Source: Scheffersomyces stipitis CBS 6054
Taxonomy: Eukaryota > Ascomycota > Pichiomycetes > Serinales > Debaryomycetaceae
Length of the DNA stretch: 64,000 nucleotides
Direction: 5' to 3'
Assembly (NCBI RefSeq): GCF_000209165.1
Contig: NC_009042.1
Span: 1,922,001 to 1,986,000 of the forward strand
The position numbers and the translations under genes are program-made. Positions 30,967 through 40,931 of this stretch are shown here, piece after piece. The stretch's first letter is position 1. Each line of letters opens with the position of its first letter. The notes under the pieces are model-generated. The model was given only the letters and a program-made list of their open reading frames with translations, was not told the DNA's origin and did no database searches.

Positions 30967-31370
30967 ATGGGAATGTTACGGAGTGATGGATATGATGGTT
31001 GTGGTGTTTTATGTGCGGATGATAATTGTCGTTGATGGGATCTTGAAGAATCGTGTAGGATCGACAATATGCGATGGTGATGGGGCTGGATGAGTGTGGA
31101 AGCACTATGATCCGGGTTATTCGCAACAACAAGAATACAAAACAGAAGAAAACCGGCCAGCAGAAGAGAAAAACACTATGGCTGATTTAGGTCAAGACCA
31201 AAAATGATCCACGAGACGTTCAGAAAAAAGTTCGCTTTTTCCGGCTTTTTTTCTCAGTGTATATACCGAAGAAAAAGTAGGCTTTTCCTGGCTTGGAATT
31301 CTCAGCTTAGGGCTTCTACCAGCCTGGAGGGTGGTTGGCAGAATGGTGGAGGTAAAGTATGGATCTATAT

Positions 31371-31445
31371 ATAAATGTAAATAGTGTAAATATATATTTG
31401 TATATATTCGTATATATTTGTATTTATACTGGATTTTATATTGGT
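31371..31445. repeat. AT-rich low-complexity tract
   Basis: About 75 bp built from TATATATTTGTATATATTC-like units. It may act as an A/T-rich promoter or terminator element; no specific function can be seen. Confidence 0.6.
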
Positions 31446-32794
31446 AAATGTATGCAAATACAAACGTTATACCAATAAACTACAAATGCTACGGTAGTCT
31501 CTATCTAGTACGATCTTGCCGGTATCAGTGTAACTTTCCTAGTTCATTCTGTAAGTCGGTTCTTTATCGTCTGTGGAGCTCACGGTGTGGATCGTTCTAC
31601 AGCTGCAACTCTTCTTGATCAGGGGCTGTCTCACGTCGTCATCTCCATCACAGCTCCTGTAACAAACACAGCAAAATAATAATAAACACGACGGCTGTTG
31701 CTATCTTCTGTGCCAACCCTTGCAAGCTGTATACAGAATAGTCCATGCATGGCTAACATTCTAGGAAGGGATTCCATGTTCAGACACCAGACCAGGCCGC
31801 TAATTGCGATACGACCATCCGGCCACCCTGACCGTCGTCTTCAGACATTTGGAAGTCGTACCAGTTAAGCACGCTCATGTAATTCGGACGGGATTCGGTT
31901 CGGAAGCCTGTTTGAACTGTTCGAATATGAATTTGTTCAACATCTTGAATCAAGAATCGGCACGAGAATCTTTCCTTCTCGCAAAGTCAATTTCAAACAA
32001 GCCACGGTTTGTATTGTTAGCATTGTTTGCATCCCAACGCGACAGCTATTTATATCCCTGTTGTTCTTCTGCTTAAGCCTGGAATATATTGCCTGCCTTT
32101 AGTGTATCAGAACGAGATGCCATGCCATAATGAGGCGTGTTTGAGCGAGCACTATCCTGAAGAAGACAGTTGGGTTCCGCATTGGTTAATCGCTATCTGC
32201 CTCTACCCAAATCGCAGCCCACTGCCGTCACCATCAGCTCATATCACTTGCTGAATGTAAAGCTTGATAATGTAGAGATCGAACCGTCCCTGTGAGGACG
32301 AGCTAGACTATTGTTTCTTCTCGCAGGTTGTCGTTTATAATGTCTATTGTATTTCTAAATGGCCCTGTAAATCTTCCTTACAGCTCTATAGGGTCTCGTC
32401 TGACCTAAAATACGATCGCTAAACTTTAAATCACGACCCCATTGTTCTTGACAATTGAAAACTGGCTTTTAGAAATTTCATGTCTTGTGGATTCTACACT
32501 CTTCCGACTTGTCCAGGACATACATGTGTCCCGGATATACGTGTTTCCTTTTCTAGGTGCTTTCAAGTTATTGTTCTCCAAATTGTTCCGTGCCTCCCAT
32601 TGAGGAAATCGGTTGCAATCCCAAAAAGAGCCATTTTTAATAAATCTCCTTTTGCTCATCGTTTCTATACTCTTTGAGTAGCTACACTTGGGCACATCTA
32701 TGATTCCTATACATGCAACTAAACTGAATAACACCTAAACTATATAATGTCATAAATACGACTGAGAAATGAAAAATCTACATTTCCTCACATA

Positions 32795-33532
32795 CTAACC
32801 ACTCCTAATAAAGCTGAAGAAGGCTGCCAAGAAAGCTGCCGCTACTACTCCTACTATGAGCCCAAAACTGTTCTGAACAGGGTTCGCTTTCTCCTGCTCC
32901 ACCAACAACCTGGCTCTATCTTCTGGGTCTAACAAGTCAAGGTTCTTGTGCACATCAATGGGCTGCTCGTTGTCTAAATGCGCATTGAGAGTCTGGGCAC
33001 TTTTTTCTTCCTGGTCCTGTTTCTGTTTCTGGATTTCAATATTGGTCTTGTTCTGTTTGACCAAATCAGGAAACTGCTTGATAAACCGCTGGTTCTCTTT
33101 GATGTTCCATTGTAAACTTTCTCTGGCTAAGCGACGCTTGACATTTTCGCTTGTATTAATAGATCCAGTAGTGCTTTCGTCTCCCGTCATGAAACTCAAG
33201 AGCCCGGTCAAAATTGTAGCCACACTCCAGGCTGGGTTCCAGGTATCAGGATGGTAATCACTCATCGATAAACACAACCTCGTATTGCAGGAAAATCTGC
33301 CATTAGGTGTCACCATCGAAATCGAGGGTGGCTTAAAGGGGTACTCGTTAGGGAAACGTAACATGCCGTGGTACTGGCCATCTTCGAATGGAGTGTTGGG
33401 AGGGCCTGTTATTACGTAGTGCCACTCCAAGATGTTTTCGTCATTGGGCTTAGCTTCAATGTATGGAGGTGGGTTTGCCTGAATAGCTTTGTACTCTTTG
33501 GTTAGTCTTCTCTGCGATTGTCTAGAAGCCAT
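32795..33532 (-). CDS. UBC6: Tail-anchored ER ubiquitin-conjugating enzyme Ubc6
   Basis: E2 enzyme of ER-associated degradation, working with Doa10-type ligases at the cytosolic face of the ER. The ATG at 33532-33530 gives 245 residues (S. cerevisiae 250). The UBC fold occupies about residues 5-150: YHGMLRFPNEYPFKPPS, then the active-site segment CNTRLCLSMSDYHPDTWNP with catalytic Cys87, which matches the Ubc6/UBE2J subclass lacking the usual HPN motif. After a charged linker the final 22 residues (FGLIVGVVAAAFLAAFFSF) form the C-terminal transmembrane anchor. Confidence 0.96.
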   Translation of the reverse strand: MASRQSQRRLTKEYKAIQANPPPYIEAKPNDENILEWHYVITGPPNTPFEDGQYHGMLRFPNEYPFKPPSISMVTPNGRFSCNTRLCLSMSDYHPDTWNPAWSVATILTGLLSFMTGDESTTGSINTSENVKRRLARESLQWNIKENQRFIKQFPDLVKQNKTNIEIQKQKQDQEEKSAQTLNAHLDNEQPIDVHKNLDLLDPEDRARLLVEQEKANPVQNSFGLIVGVVAAAFLAAFFSFIRSG

Positions 33533-34233
33533 TTCGTGTGAATGAGTTAATAAGCAATTAGATAAGTTGAGTCTGTTTAAATGAAATTCTTAAGACGGTT
33601 ATATGATGTTGACCTTGATTCTTTGTAATGTTTCTGTTTGGAAGTGATATACTTTATGATCCGGCTCTGGTTTGCTTTACTTGTCCTGTGACGTTCGCTG
33701 GGGTTTATTGAAATTTGATGATTTTCAAGAAGTTATAACCTGACACTGGTTTGTGTGGTTTATAGACTGTGTGATCCGTGGAAGATGTATGCCCACACGC
33801 CCTACGGTTCTTATAATATGACTTAATCAAGTAGCAGCTTATATACTTCTATATTTGACATCCACAGTGGTAGTGGAAAGATCAGATTGTTATAAATGTT
33901 GAGTTCACACGACCAACATTTCTGTAGATAAGAACGAGATTTCTTTTGCAATCGTCAGCATTGCTTTATGGGGAAATGGAAGCTATTATAGAATCTTTCA
34001 GAATAGCTACGTAGGCTTCTCAGCCGTGGGACGGTCAGACAATGTACATGTACAGATGTAGAGTAAAATATTAGGCTAAATACACTTATACTTTTGGTTC
34101 GAACTTACACCAAAGGTTACGTTTGAGCAAAACTTTTATTAAATCAGGATGAATATACCTATGTATGACTTTACTTGTCTCTGTATGTTCTTGATCTTAA
34201 ATGGCAATCATGCAGTAGATGTGATGGAACCAT
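33533..34233. other. Intergenic upstream of UBC6
   Basis: 701 bp between two minus-strand genes, AT-rich, with no gene. A GGTTCGAA match at 34096-34103 resembles a tRNA B-box, but no acceptor or T-stem can be drawn. Confidence 0.5.
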
Positions 34234-35172
34234 CTAGCTCTTTTGTCCAACAGCAATAATGATACTGTTATCCACCAAGTACGTAATATCACCATTGACA
34301 TTCTTTGATTCCAAGTCACCCAGTTTCATCTTATCGACGATGTCCTGGCGAGAATGGTTTTCAATAAAGATATCTGGTTGCCACAACTTGACACAGAATT
34401 CTCTGGCTGCACTCACGTTGGTCAAGCCACTGAAGCTGCCCAAGGTTTCGTTTAGAGCATCTACTTTTAAACCTCCCATGTGTCTGACAGCATTGCCCGC
34501 CTTTTCTGCTGGGATATCCTTTTCAACATCCTCATTGTAGAAATCAACAATAAAGAGCCAACCTCCTGGAGCCAAAAATTCAGCCAATTTCTTGGTGACC
34601 TCACGGTAGCTATCGATGTGATGATATGAAATGGTACAGATGATAGCATCGAATTTTCCACCAAACTTTGCTGAAAGCTCAGGCTGAAGCTCTGGGTCCA
34701 AGATATCGTAGATATATGATTTTATGGAAACTTCTTCAGATATGTGCTTTTCGGCCTTGTCGTTGAATATGCTCAAAAGTTTGGGATTTATGTCAATTCC
34801 CACGATTTCAGTTGTCTTGCCTTTCTCAGCAAGATATGGTGGTAACTTCATAGTGACCAACCCTGTACCACAGGCAAAATCAAGCAACTTCATACCTGGC
34901 CTGAATACTGAATCAGGAAACTTTTCTCTGAATGTGGTGAGTTCAGGCAAGTCGTCCAAAGTAAAGCCTACAAGTGGTTTAGAAGGGTTTCCAAGCAAAG
35001 GAGCAGATTCCTCTGTAGTCTTTCTTGGTTTGTTTACATCGAACTCTAACAAAGTTTTTGTAGACAATATACTCAAGGCATTGACCGGTTCAAGAGTATC
35101 ATATTTGGTAGCCATTCTTGTGTCAAAGGCCTTTAGGTTGGCAGCGATAGCATCCTTATGTTCTTGTGACAT
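34234..35172 (-). CDS. Unassigned class I SAM-dependent methyltransferase
   Basis: 312 residues from the ATG at 35172-35170. Motif I is LLDFACGTGLVT at about residues 96-107, the acidic post-I strand is EIVGIDINPKLL (123-133), and a motif IV-like FDAIICTISYHHID follows near residue 180, so this is a complete Rossmann methyltransferase. The N-terminal FDTRMATKYDTLEPV and the layout resemble the broad UbiE/type-11 group found in many fungi, whose substrates are mostly unknown. No signal peptide or membrane segment. I cannot name the substrate. Neighbours (UBC6, small TM protein) give no hint. Confidence 0.82.
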   Translation of the reverse strand: MSQEHKDAIAANLKAFDTRMATKYDTLEPVNALSILSTKTLLEFDVNKPRKTTEESAPLLGNPSKPLVGFTLDDLPELTTFREKFPDSVFRPGMKLLDFACGTGLVTMKLPPYLAEKGKTTEIVGIDINPKLLSIFNDKAEKHISEEVSIKSYIYDILDPELQPELSAKFGGKFDAIICTISYHHIDSYREVTKKLAEFLAPGGWLFIVDFYNEDVEKDIPAEKAGNAVRHMGGLKVDALNETLGSFSGLTNVSAAREFCVKLWQPDIFIENHSRQDIVDKMKLGDLESKNVNGDITYLVDNSIIIAVGQKS

Positions 35173-36270
35173 GGTAATGTAGTAGCACTAAGAGCAAGAG
35201 CTGTGTTAATTGTTGTAGAGAATATGAATGTGAACAGAGGAACAAGATTCCCGGCTGTGAAATATTGTCAATAGAACCAGCACAATTTATCAGGAGAACA
35301 AAGACTCAGAGCAGAGTTTGTAGATAGTAAGACGAATATTTTCTGATGATCTCGCAGTCTCAATTTTTCCGGGGTTGACTAACTAATGGGCAGGAAACGG
35401 TCCCCATCTTATCTTAGGGTCTGTTTCACACCTTGAATAAACCCTAAATGGATCTTTTTTCTTGATAGCGTTCAAAGTATCCGAAACGGTTAGAAGTCAG
35501 AATATAATTGAAGAAGCTCTTATCAGAAGAATTTACTGGGAGTGCAGAAAATGGAAAGTAGATATCTCACTGCTTTGAAAATCATTGGTACGAGTTTTCT
35601 TGAAACGGAAAACGCACCACTTCGCCGGTGACTTTTCGATGAGGTCCATTGATGCAAGAATTGGGAGTACGATTCACCAAATCTGTGAATTTACTATGAA
35701 TCAAAATTGATGTCGACACGGTTGGGTCAACAAAATGAAGAAAGGGCAATCACTTGAAGCAAACTGTAATGTTACAACATGTGTCCATGTTTCAACACAA
35801 TTCGATCAAGCATTTCAATTGCGGGCGCTGAAGGGTGATTCATGTCGAGTCTCTGCAATTCACAACTGTTCCGTTCCTCTCATTAGACTTGGGGTCTGGC
35901 TGACAATGTCAAGTAGTATGCGTTTATCTACCGGAGATTATGAAAACCAGTATGTTTATATAGCCAACTGGATTTGGATCTTGTATTTGTCGCTAAATAA
36001 ATATTTAAGACCCCTCAAACTAGCATGAATCCGATTGATTTATATTCTTTCCTACTGTCTGATTCTCTTTTTGTTAGGTCTTTTCAATGTTCGATTGTCA
36101 AAATTCAGGTAAACCAGTCCAATCCGAGGTTTCTAGTATCGGAAAGTAAGTTTTCCTAGATCCTGTATCTTATTTCCTACCCAGAGTATAATTGTGAAAC
36201 TACCCCCTGAAAGCACCTAGCAGTCTTTCACTTCATTTACCGCTGGTATCCACGCTCCCGCCCAATCCTA
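35173..36270. other. Divergent intergenic region, methyltransferase / small TM protein
   Basis: 1.1 kb serving both 5' ends. The 97-codon frame at 35735-36028 has no recognisable domain. Nothing else identified. Confidence 0.45.
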
Positions 36271-36597
36271 ATGTCGAATAATTTTGCACTGCTGGCGACA
36301 GCTAACGATTTTGGTGGAATAGAATTGACAAATGATCAAAAATTGACCGTTATATTATACTCCATCGCAGCAATAGGCAGTATTTCACTACTTGCAGTGC
36401 TTCTAAATCAGGAGAATCCAAGAGCAACCATTCGCAGCATAGCACGGGAAGTAGGGTTAGGTATCGGAGAGGGTGTGGGGATGTTTCTACGCGGCATAGT
36501 GGAAGGGTTCAAGTCATCGTATGAGAAGGGTCACAGTGACAATTTCGTTCCCTCCGCCAGCAAGGATACACAACAGAAGACAACCAAACAGGAGTAA
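36271..36597 (+). CDS. Small hypothetical one-TM protein
   Basis: 108 residues from ATG 36271. Residues about 27-46 (VILYSIAAIGSISLLAVLLN) form one transmembrane helix. They are followed by a positively charged, glycine-patterned amphipathic stretch (about 52-80, REVGLGIGEGVGMFLRG) and a polar Lys/Gln tail. There is no typical signal peptide. Composition and organised segments argue for a real gene, possibly a mitochondrial or ER membrane microprotein, but I recognise no family and the location is a guess. Confidence 0.55.
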   Translation: MSNNFALLATANDFGGIELTNDQKLTVILYSIAAIGSISLLAVLLNQENPRATIRSIAREVGLGIGEGVGMFLRGIVEGFKSSYEKGHSDNFVPSASKDTQQKTTKQE

Positions 36598-37476
36598 AGG
36601 TCGAACCCTCCTGTCTGTCTTTGAAAATATAATATTTTAGCTTGGCAGTTGTCACATTCGAACCACAAACTAGATATGAATTGTTCATTTGTGAAAAAAT
36701 GACTATATTAGAGATGTTCTTAATATTCTCTCTTCATCACATACTTCAGCTGAAGATTCTCGAACAGTGTATTCTGTCCCTCAAGACTATACAAAGATAA
36801 TGATATCACAATATTAAAGGTGAGCCATTAGCACAAGGACCAAGCATCGATGGCTTCTCAAGAACCCAGAGTATAATTTACAAAGTTCGGAAAATTGCCT
36901 AAACTTGATAACGAGACCTTTCGGTCGACATAATGGACAGAGTTACTAAACTTTTTATACAGACCAACTGCAAAGTGGATGGTCTACGTTCTCGTTACAC
37001 TTCTTCACAGCGAGTTGTGATGTAATTACTTCAGATTCGTAAGATGAAGAAATGAAAAAAAGGTAATTTCTGAGTCAAATTTAGTTACATCGCAGGATTC
37101 GCCAGAGATAACTATAGCTTTCGGGTAATCGTACAAACGGAGGATTGACCTACCATAGCGTAGTAAAATACTGAAATTATAATTTCGTGCAGCTTCATCG
37201 AACCCTAATTTCCTTCGCTTGACCTTTCCCAGAAAGCTTCTCCTATGGATAGACAAACTGGCTGTATTCTTAGAACATGACATATTTTTATTTATTATGA
37301 TGAATTCCAAAGCAACGAAATTGTAATTGTCCAGATAAGACTATCTGTTTCGTTCATATTTTTATATTAAGCTCTATTTCAGAAGGAAGTAAGCAAGAGA
37401 ATTAAACAGAAGGAAGAATCTTTATATCATATAGAATTATCATAGCATTTAGCACTGTATACATTCGCTATGCCCA
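36598..37476. other. Intergenic, AT-rich
   Basis: About 880 bp with no recognisable gene. The 94-codon minus-strand frame at 37026-37310 is Lys/Ser/Phe-rich with no domain. A TTCGAA near 36657 lacks tRNA context. Confidence 0.45.
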
Positions 37477-37803
37477 TCAAGAAATACAACCGATGGCACT
37501 GAATTTTCGTACTAAGGGTATATCCAAGCGACGACGCGGTCCGCCTCCGCATTTGACTCCTAATCCATTGCTTTCATTAAGAATGGGATGGGGTATTGCT
37601 GTCAACATCAAGTCGTCTCCAGCTCCCCGTCTATAGAATTCTGTCACGTGCTTCATGTAATCTTTGAATGGCGGGATCGCATGTACAAAAGCGGCAGCGA
37701 TTTTGCATCCAAAGGGGGTTGCGTTCTGGACGGAACACAAAACAATGACGCTATCTTTTGCAATCCTATGGAATTTTTGCTTGTTTGGGGGGTTACGATG
37801 CAT
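37477..37803 (-). CDS. Doubtful 108-codon open frame
   Basis: ATG at 37803-37801, 108 codons, preceded in frame by a stop. The stretch is more GC-rich than its surroundings and the translation has a folded-looking segment (GCKIAAAFVHAIPPFKDYM) and a Gly/Arg patch (GVKCGGGPRRRLDI). I recognise no family and the plus strand is also open here. It may be a young gene, a fragment of a decayed or transferred gene, or chance. Confidence 0.22.
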   Translation of the reverse strand: MHRNPPNKQKFHRIAKDSVIVLCSVQNATPFGCKIAAAFVHAIPPFKDYMKHVTEFYRRGAGDDLMLTAIPHPILNESNGLGVKCGGGPRRRLDIPLVRKFSAIGCIS

Positions 37804-38118
37804 TTCTATACGTCAATGAGTCTCATTGTGCTTTGTCAGATAAGACTTGATGGTGTATAAATTGGTGAATATCTGCTGTTATTCAAAAGAAGAGGCTGCA
37901 TTTTTTTCCTTATCTGATCTGGTTGCTGCTCGAATTCTTCGCTGCATTCTTATCTAATCTTATCTAGACTCAGAATTTTTCTACCTAACTGAACATTATA
38001 ATAGCTGGCTAGTTTATAATTCTGGTTAATTTACTTTGTCAGAATAATTCTTGACTATAAGTAACTACAATAGATCTCTGCCCACTTCAATACTCCTACA
38101 CTGAATGTACCAGACGCA
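37804..38118. other. Promoter region of the dioxygenase-like gene
   Basis: 315 bp, AT-rich. TCTTATCTAATCTTATCT repeats with GATA-type cores (AGATAA on the minus strand) lie around 37937-37966. GATA-factor control is only a suggestion. Confidence 0.4.
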
Positions 38119-39273
38119 ATGGCTACTGCTGCTTTAATTGAGTCCATTCACAACGGAAACCTCCATAGGGCTCTCCCAGAGCATATGTACAATGATAACT
38201 TGGCTCAGACTTTCCAGGATCTCCAGGATCTGATTCCCTCTGTAGTCAAATTCGACCCATACAAACATCTCAAGTACTACGCTGAACCAGAAGCTCAACA
38301 AGAGTATTTGAGCACAAGAACCATTTCAATGACTGAATTGGGCTTGAAAACCCCCACGCAAGTTTCTGAGGTTGGGGTTTCTGATTCTTTCCCTCTTTTC
38401 ACAGACGAAGCTGTTGCCATTATGCGTAGTGAGATTTTGAACAAGGAGACGTTTATGAAGTTCTCTCGTTTCTGTTTCAACTCAACTTCGGGAATGGACT
38501 GCAACATCCGTGGTTATGTCAAAAACGACGACGAGATCTCTACACCATTTGTGTATGAAGCTTGGACTCACCCCAAGACTATGGAACTAGTCAGCAAGAT
38601 GGCCGGTGTTGAGTTGGAAATCATCATGGACTACGAAATTGCCCATGTCAACATTTCTATGAAGTCACTGGCAGCTGCAGAAGAAGAACTCATCAAACAT
38701 TCTCGTAATAGAGCTCACAGTGGAGACTCCAACGGTGATGACATACCAGGTATTGTGGGCTGGCACCACGATAGCTATCCTTTTGTCTGTGTTCTCATGC
38801 TTTCTGACACTACCAACATGATTGGCGGTGAAACTACTTTGCGCATGGGAGGTGAACACAAGGGTAAGGTTGTTGCTGTTTCTGGTCCTAAAGCTGGTTC
38901 TGCTGCTGTCTTGCAAGGTAGACTTATTGAGCATATTGCTCCTACTCCTTTGGGCATGTCTGAGAGAATCACAATGGTAACTTCTTACCGTGCCAAAGAT
39001 CCTTCTAAAAATGATGACTCGGTCTTGTCTACTGTAAAGCCCGAGATTAACTACGGAAGCAGATACAACGACTTCTACTCTCAGTGGATCAACTACAGGG
39101 TCGAGTTGATGAAACAGAAGTTGGACTTGGTAAACAAGTCTAGTCGTGACGAAAACGGAAAGTTCCAGAAGGAAAAGACTGTTCAAGCTTTACAAGAAAT
39201 TGAGGCTTACTTGAAGAAGACCTACACTGAGATGGAAGTGTCTGAAGAAGAGTGGCAAAGAGCAGCTAAGTAA
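38119..39273 (+). CDS. Fe(II)/2-oxoglutarate-dioxygenase-like protein
   Basis: 384 residues from ATG 38119. The double-stranded beta-helix signature is visible: WHHDSYPFVCVLMLSD with the HxD pair His216/Asp218, then GGETTLRMGG, the distal His272 in LIEHIAPTP, and an Arg (Arg283 or Arg291) for 2-oxoglutarate. No signal peptide. This arrangement is common in fungal cytosolic dioxygenase-like proteins of unknown substrate. Metal-dependent oxygenase activity is inferred from the intact triad; the substrate is unknown. It converges with YCK2, with 233 bp between stops. Confidence 0.75.
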   Translation: MATAALIESIHNGNLHRALPEHMYNDNLAQTFQDLQDLIPSVVKFDPYKHLKYYAEPEAQQEYLSTRTISMTELGLKTPTQVSEVGVSDSFPLFTDEAVAIMRSEILNKETFMKFSRFCFNSTSGMDCNIRGYVKNDDEISTPFVYEAWTHPKTMELVSKMAGVELEIIMDYEIAHVNISMKSLAAAEEELIKHSRNRAHSGDSNGDDIPGIVGWHHDSYPFVCVLMLSDTTNMIGGETTLRMGGEHKGKVVAVSGPKAGSAAVLQGRLIEHIAPTPLGMSERITMVTSYRAKDPSKNDDSVLSTVKPEINYGSRYNDFYSQWINYRVELMKQKLDLVNKSSRDENGKFQKEKTVQALQEIEAYLKKTYTEMEVSEEEWQRAAK

Positions 39274-39506
39274 CCAAAGTAATGCTAGTAATCCAACCAC
39301 TACCCACTTATTTTCTAAGCTGTTTATGGCTAGCTTCTTGCTAAGAGCTGACTTGACTTCTACAACAATTATTCTTTTATAATAATCAGAATTATTATTA
39401 GCTATATAGAAATCGTGATGAATTGAATTAGTATAATCGATATAAAAACGGATGAATCAACTAAAAGATCGAAAGTAACAATGTAAAGTTTAGAAAAAGT
39501 TCAGTT

Positions 39507-40931
39507 TTATTGACAGCATATCTTGGACCAGAATCCCTTGTGTTCGTCGTGGTCTTCAACCATTTGTTGTTGTTCGTATTGGCCAACTCTGTTCTGTGGA
39601 CTGGCCTCATACTTGGCGCTGGTTGGTTGGTTGTTGATGGCGGAGTTTGTGGCACCTAACATCTCGCCGTTTCCGTTCAAGTTGCTAAGAGGTAATCCTC
39701 CAGCACCTTGCGACTCCTGTTTGATAGGAGGTAATGGTCTGTTGACCAAGTGCTGCAATTTTTGTTGATGTAATTGAGCGGCAGAAAGTTGTTGCTGTGA
39801 TTGAGGCTGTTGTCCATTTTGCTGTTGTTGATGTTGTCTGCTTCTTCTTTGGTCGCGATGTCTTCTTTCGCGCTCGTTAGGTGGGTTGGGGTGGCCATAG
39901 CCGTGCAAGTTTGGTTTTTTATTAATGGTAGCATCCCATCCTTTTCCACCGTTAAGATGAAGCCAGTCATAGTCACCATCACAAGTTTGGCCCAAATCGT
40001 CCAAAACCGACAACAACAACATTCTGTATTCTTCATAGGCAGGTTCAGAGTCAAATGGCAAGCTTCTTACAGAGTCCAAGTACTCAGCAAACTGTCTGGG
40101 TAAACCGTCAGACAAAGTCACAGCTGGTGTGGTTCTCTTCTTGTCACCAATCTTTTCGTATTTTTGCTTATTGGTAGGAGCCTTCAAACCCTGCCATGGC
40201 AATTGGCCTCTTAAGAAGTAGAAAAACACATGGCCAAGTGCTTCTAGATCGTCTCTTCTCGATTGTTCTCTGCCCAAATGGGTGTTGATAGACATGTAAC
40301 GAGCAGTTCCACTTAACGACTTCTTTTCTCTGTATGGAATATGCTGCTTAGTTCTAGGATCTCTGTACTGTTTGGCCATACCAAAATCGATCAAATGAAC
40401 GTGGTTTTCATCTGGCAAACCCTGACGTCCAATCAAGAAGTTATCGGGCTTGATATCTCTATAAATAAGATCGTGGCGATGGACATCTTCTACCAAGTTC
40501 AACATCTGGATAGCTATCTGAACAACGGTCTTAACCGAGAATCTGCGGCCACACCAGTCAAACAAGTCTTCCAATGAGGGTCCCAACAAATCGATGACCA
40601 AGATGTTGTGCAAACCCTCTTGGCCAAAGTAGTAGGCATTGGGAATACCTTCGCATCCTTGCAAGTGTTTGTAGGTACGGTATTCGTCTCTTAACTGAGG
40701 AGCCTCAGTCTTTCTGGGTTCAAACTTGATGGCTACAGGGACTCCATTTATTATGTTTGTACCTTCGAAGATAACACCGAAAGAGCCTTCGCCGATCTTC
40801 TTGCCGATCTTGTAGTGCAAGCCTACAACAGACAGGTTGTTTGATGATGACGTGCTGTTGCCTGAAGGGTTATGGGAGGCAGCAGCAGCGGCTAAAGCGG
40901 CTGGGTTGGTGGACAATTGAGCACGAGACAT
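39507..40931 (-). CDS. YCK2: Plasma-membrane casein kinase 1 (Yck1/2 type)
   Basis: Serine/threonine kinase of the Yck1/Yck2 branch, acting at the plasma membrane in morphogenesis, endocytosis and glucose sensing. The ATG at 40931-40929 gives 474 residues. A Ser/Asn/Ala-rich N-terminus is followed by the kinase domain (about 40-310): glycine loop IGEGSFGVI, VAIKFEP with the catalytic Lys, HRHDLIYRDIKPDNFLIG, HLIDFGMAKQYRDP and the CK1-specific SGTARYMSINTHLGREQSRRDDLE. The C-terminus is a Gln/Pro/Asn-rich tail ending KGFWSKICCQ, where Cys472-Cys473 should be palmitoylated as in Yck2; here one Gln follows the cysteine pair. The 2.1-kb upstream gap is notable. Confidence 0.92.
   Translation of the reverse strand: MSRAQLSTNPAALAAAAASHNPSGNSTSSSNNLSVVGLHYKIGKKIGEGSFGVIFEGTNIINGVPVAIKFEPRKTEAPQLRDEYRTYKHLQGCEGIPNAYYFGQEGLHNILVIDLLGPSLEDLFDWCGRRFSVKTVVQIAIQMLNLVEDVHRHDLIYRDIKPDNFLIGRQGLPDENHVHLIDFGMAKQYRDPRTKQHIPYREKKSLSGTARYMSINTHLGREQSRRDDLEALGHVFFYFLRGQLPWQGLKAPTNKQKYEKIGDKKRTTPAVTLSDGLPRQFAEYLDSVRSLPFDSEPAYEEYRMLLLSVLDDLGQTCDGDYDWLHLNGGKGWDATINKKPNLHGYGHPNPPNERERRHRDQRRSRQHQQQQNGQQPQSQQQLSAAQLHQQKLQHLVNRPLPPIKQESQGAGGLPLSNLNGNGEMLGATNSAINNQPTSAKYEASPQNRVGQYEQQQMVEDHDEHKGFWSKICCQ

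Larger units (their letters stand above)
30783..32794. other. Long intergenic region, SKT5 upstream and UBC6 3' flank
   Basis: 2.0 kb with no credible gene. It holds the TATG-type microsatellite (30930-30966) and an AT-rich low-complexity tract (31371-31445), both listed separately. Frames at 31804-32076 and 32027-32254 lack any domain. No tRNA found: the GGTTCGA-like match near 32276 has no complementary T-stem. Confidence 0.45.

Noticed and set aside
34090..34110. GGTTCGAA as a tRNA B-box
   Set aside because: No complementary T-stem, A-box or acceptor stem at the required spacing. The similar matches near 32276 and 36600-36660 fail in the same way.
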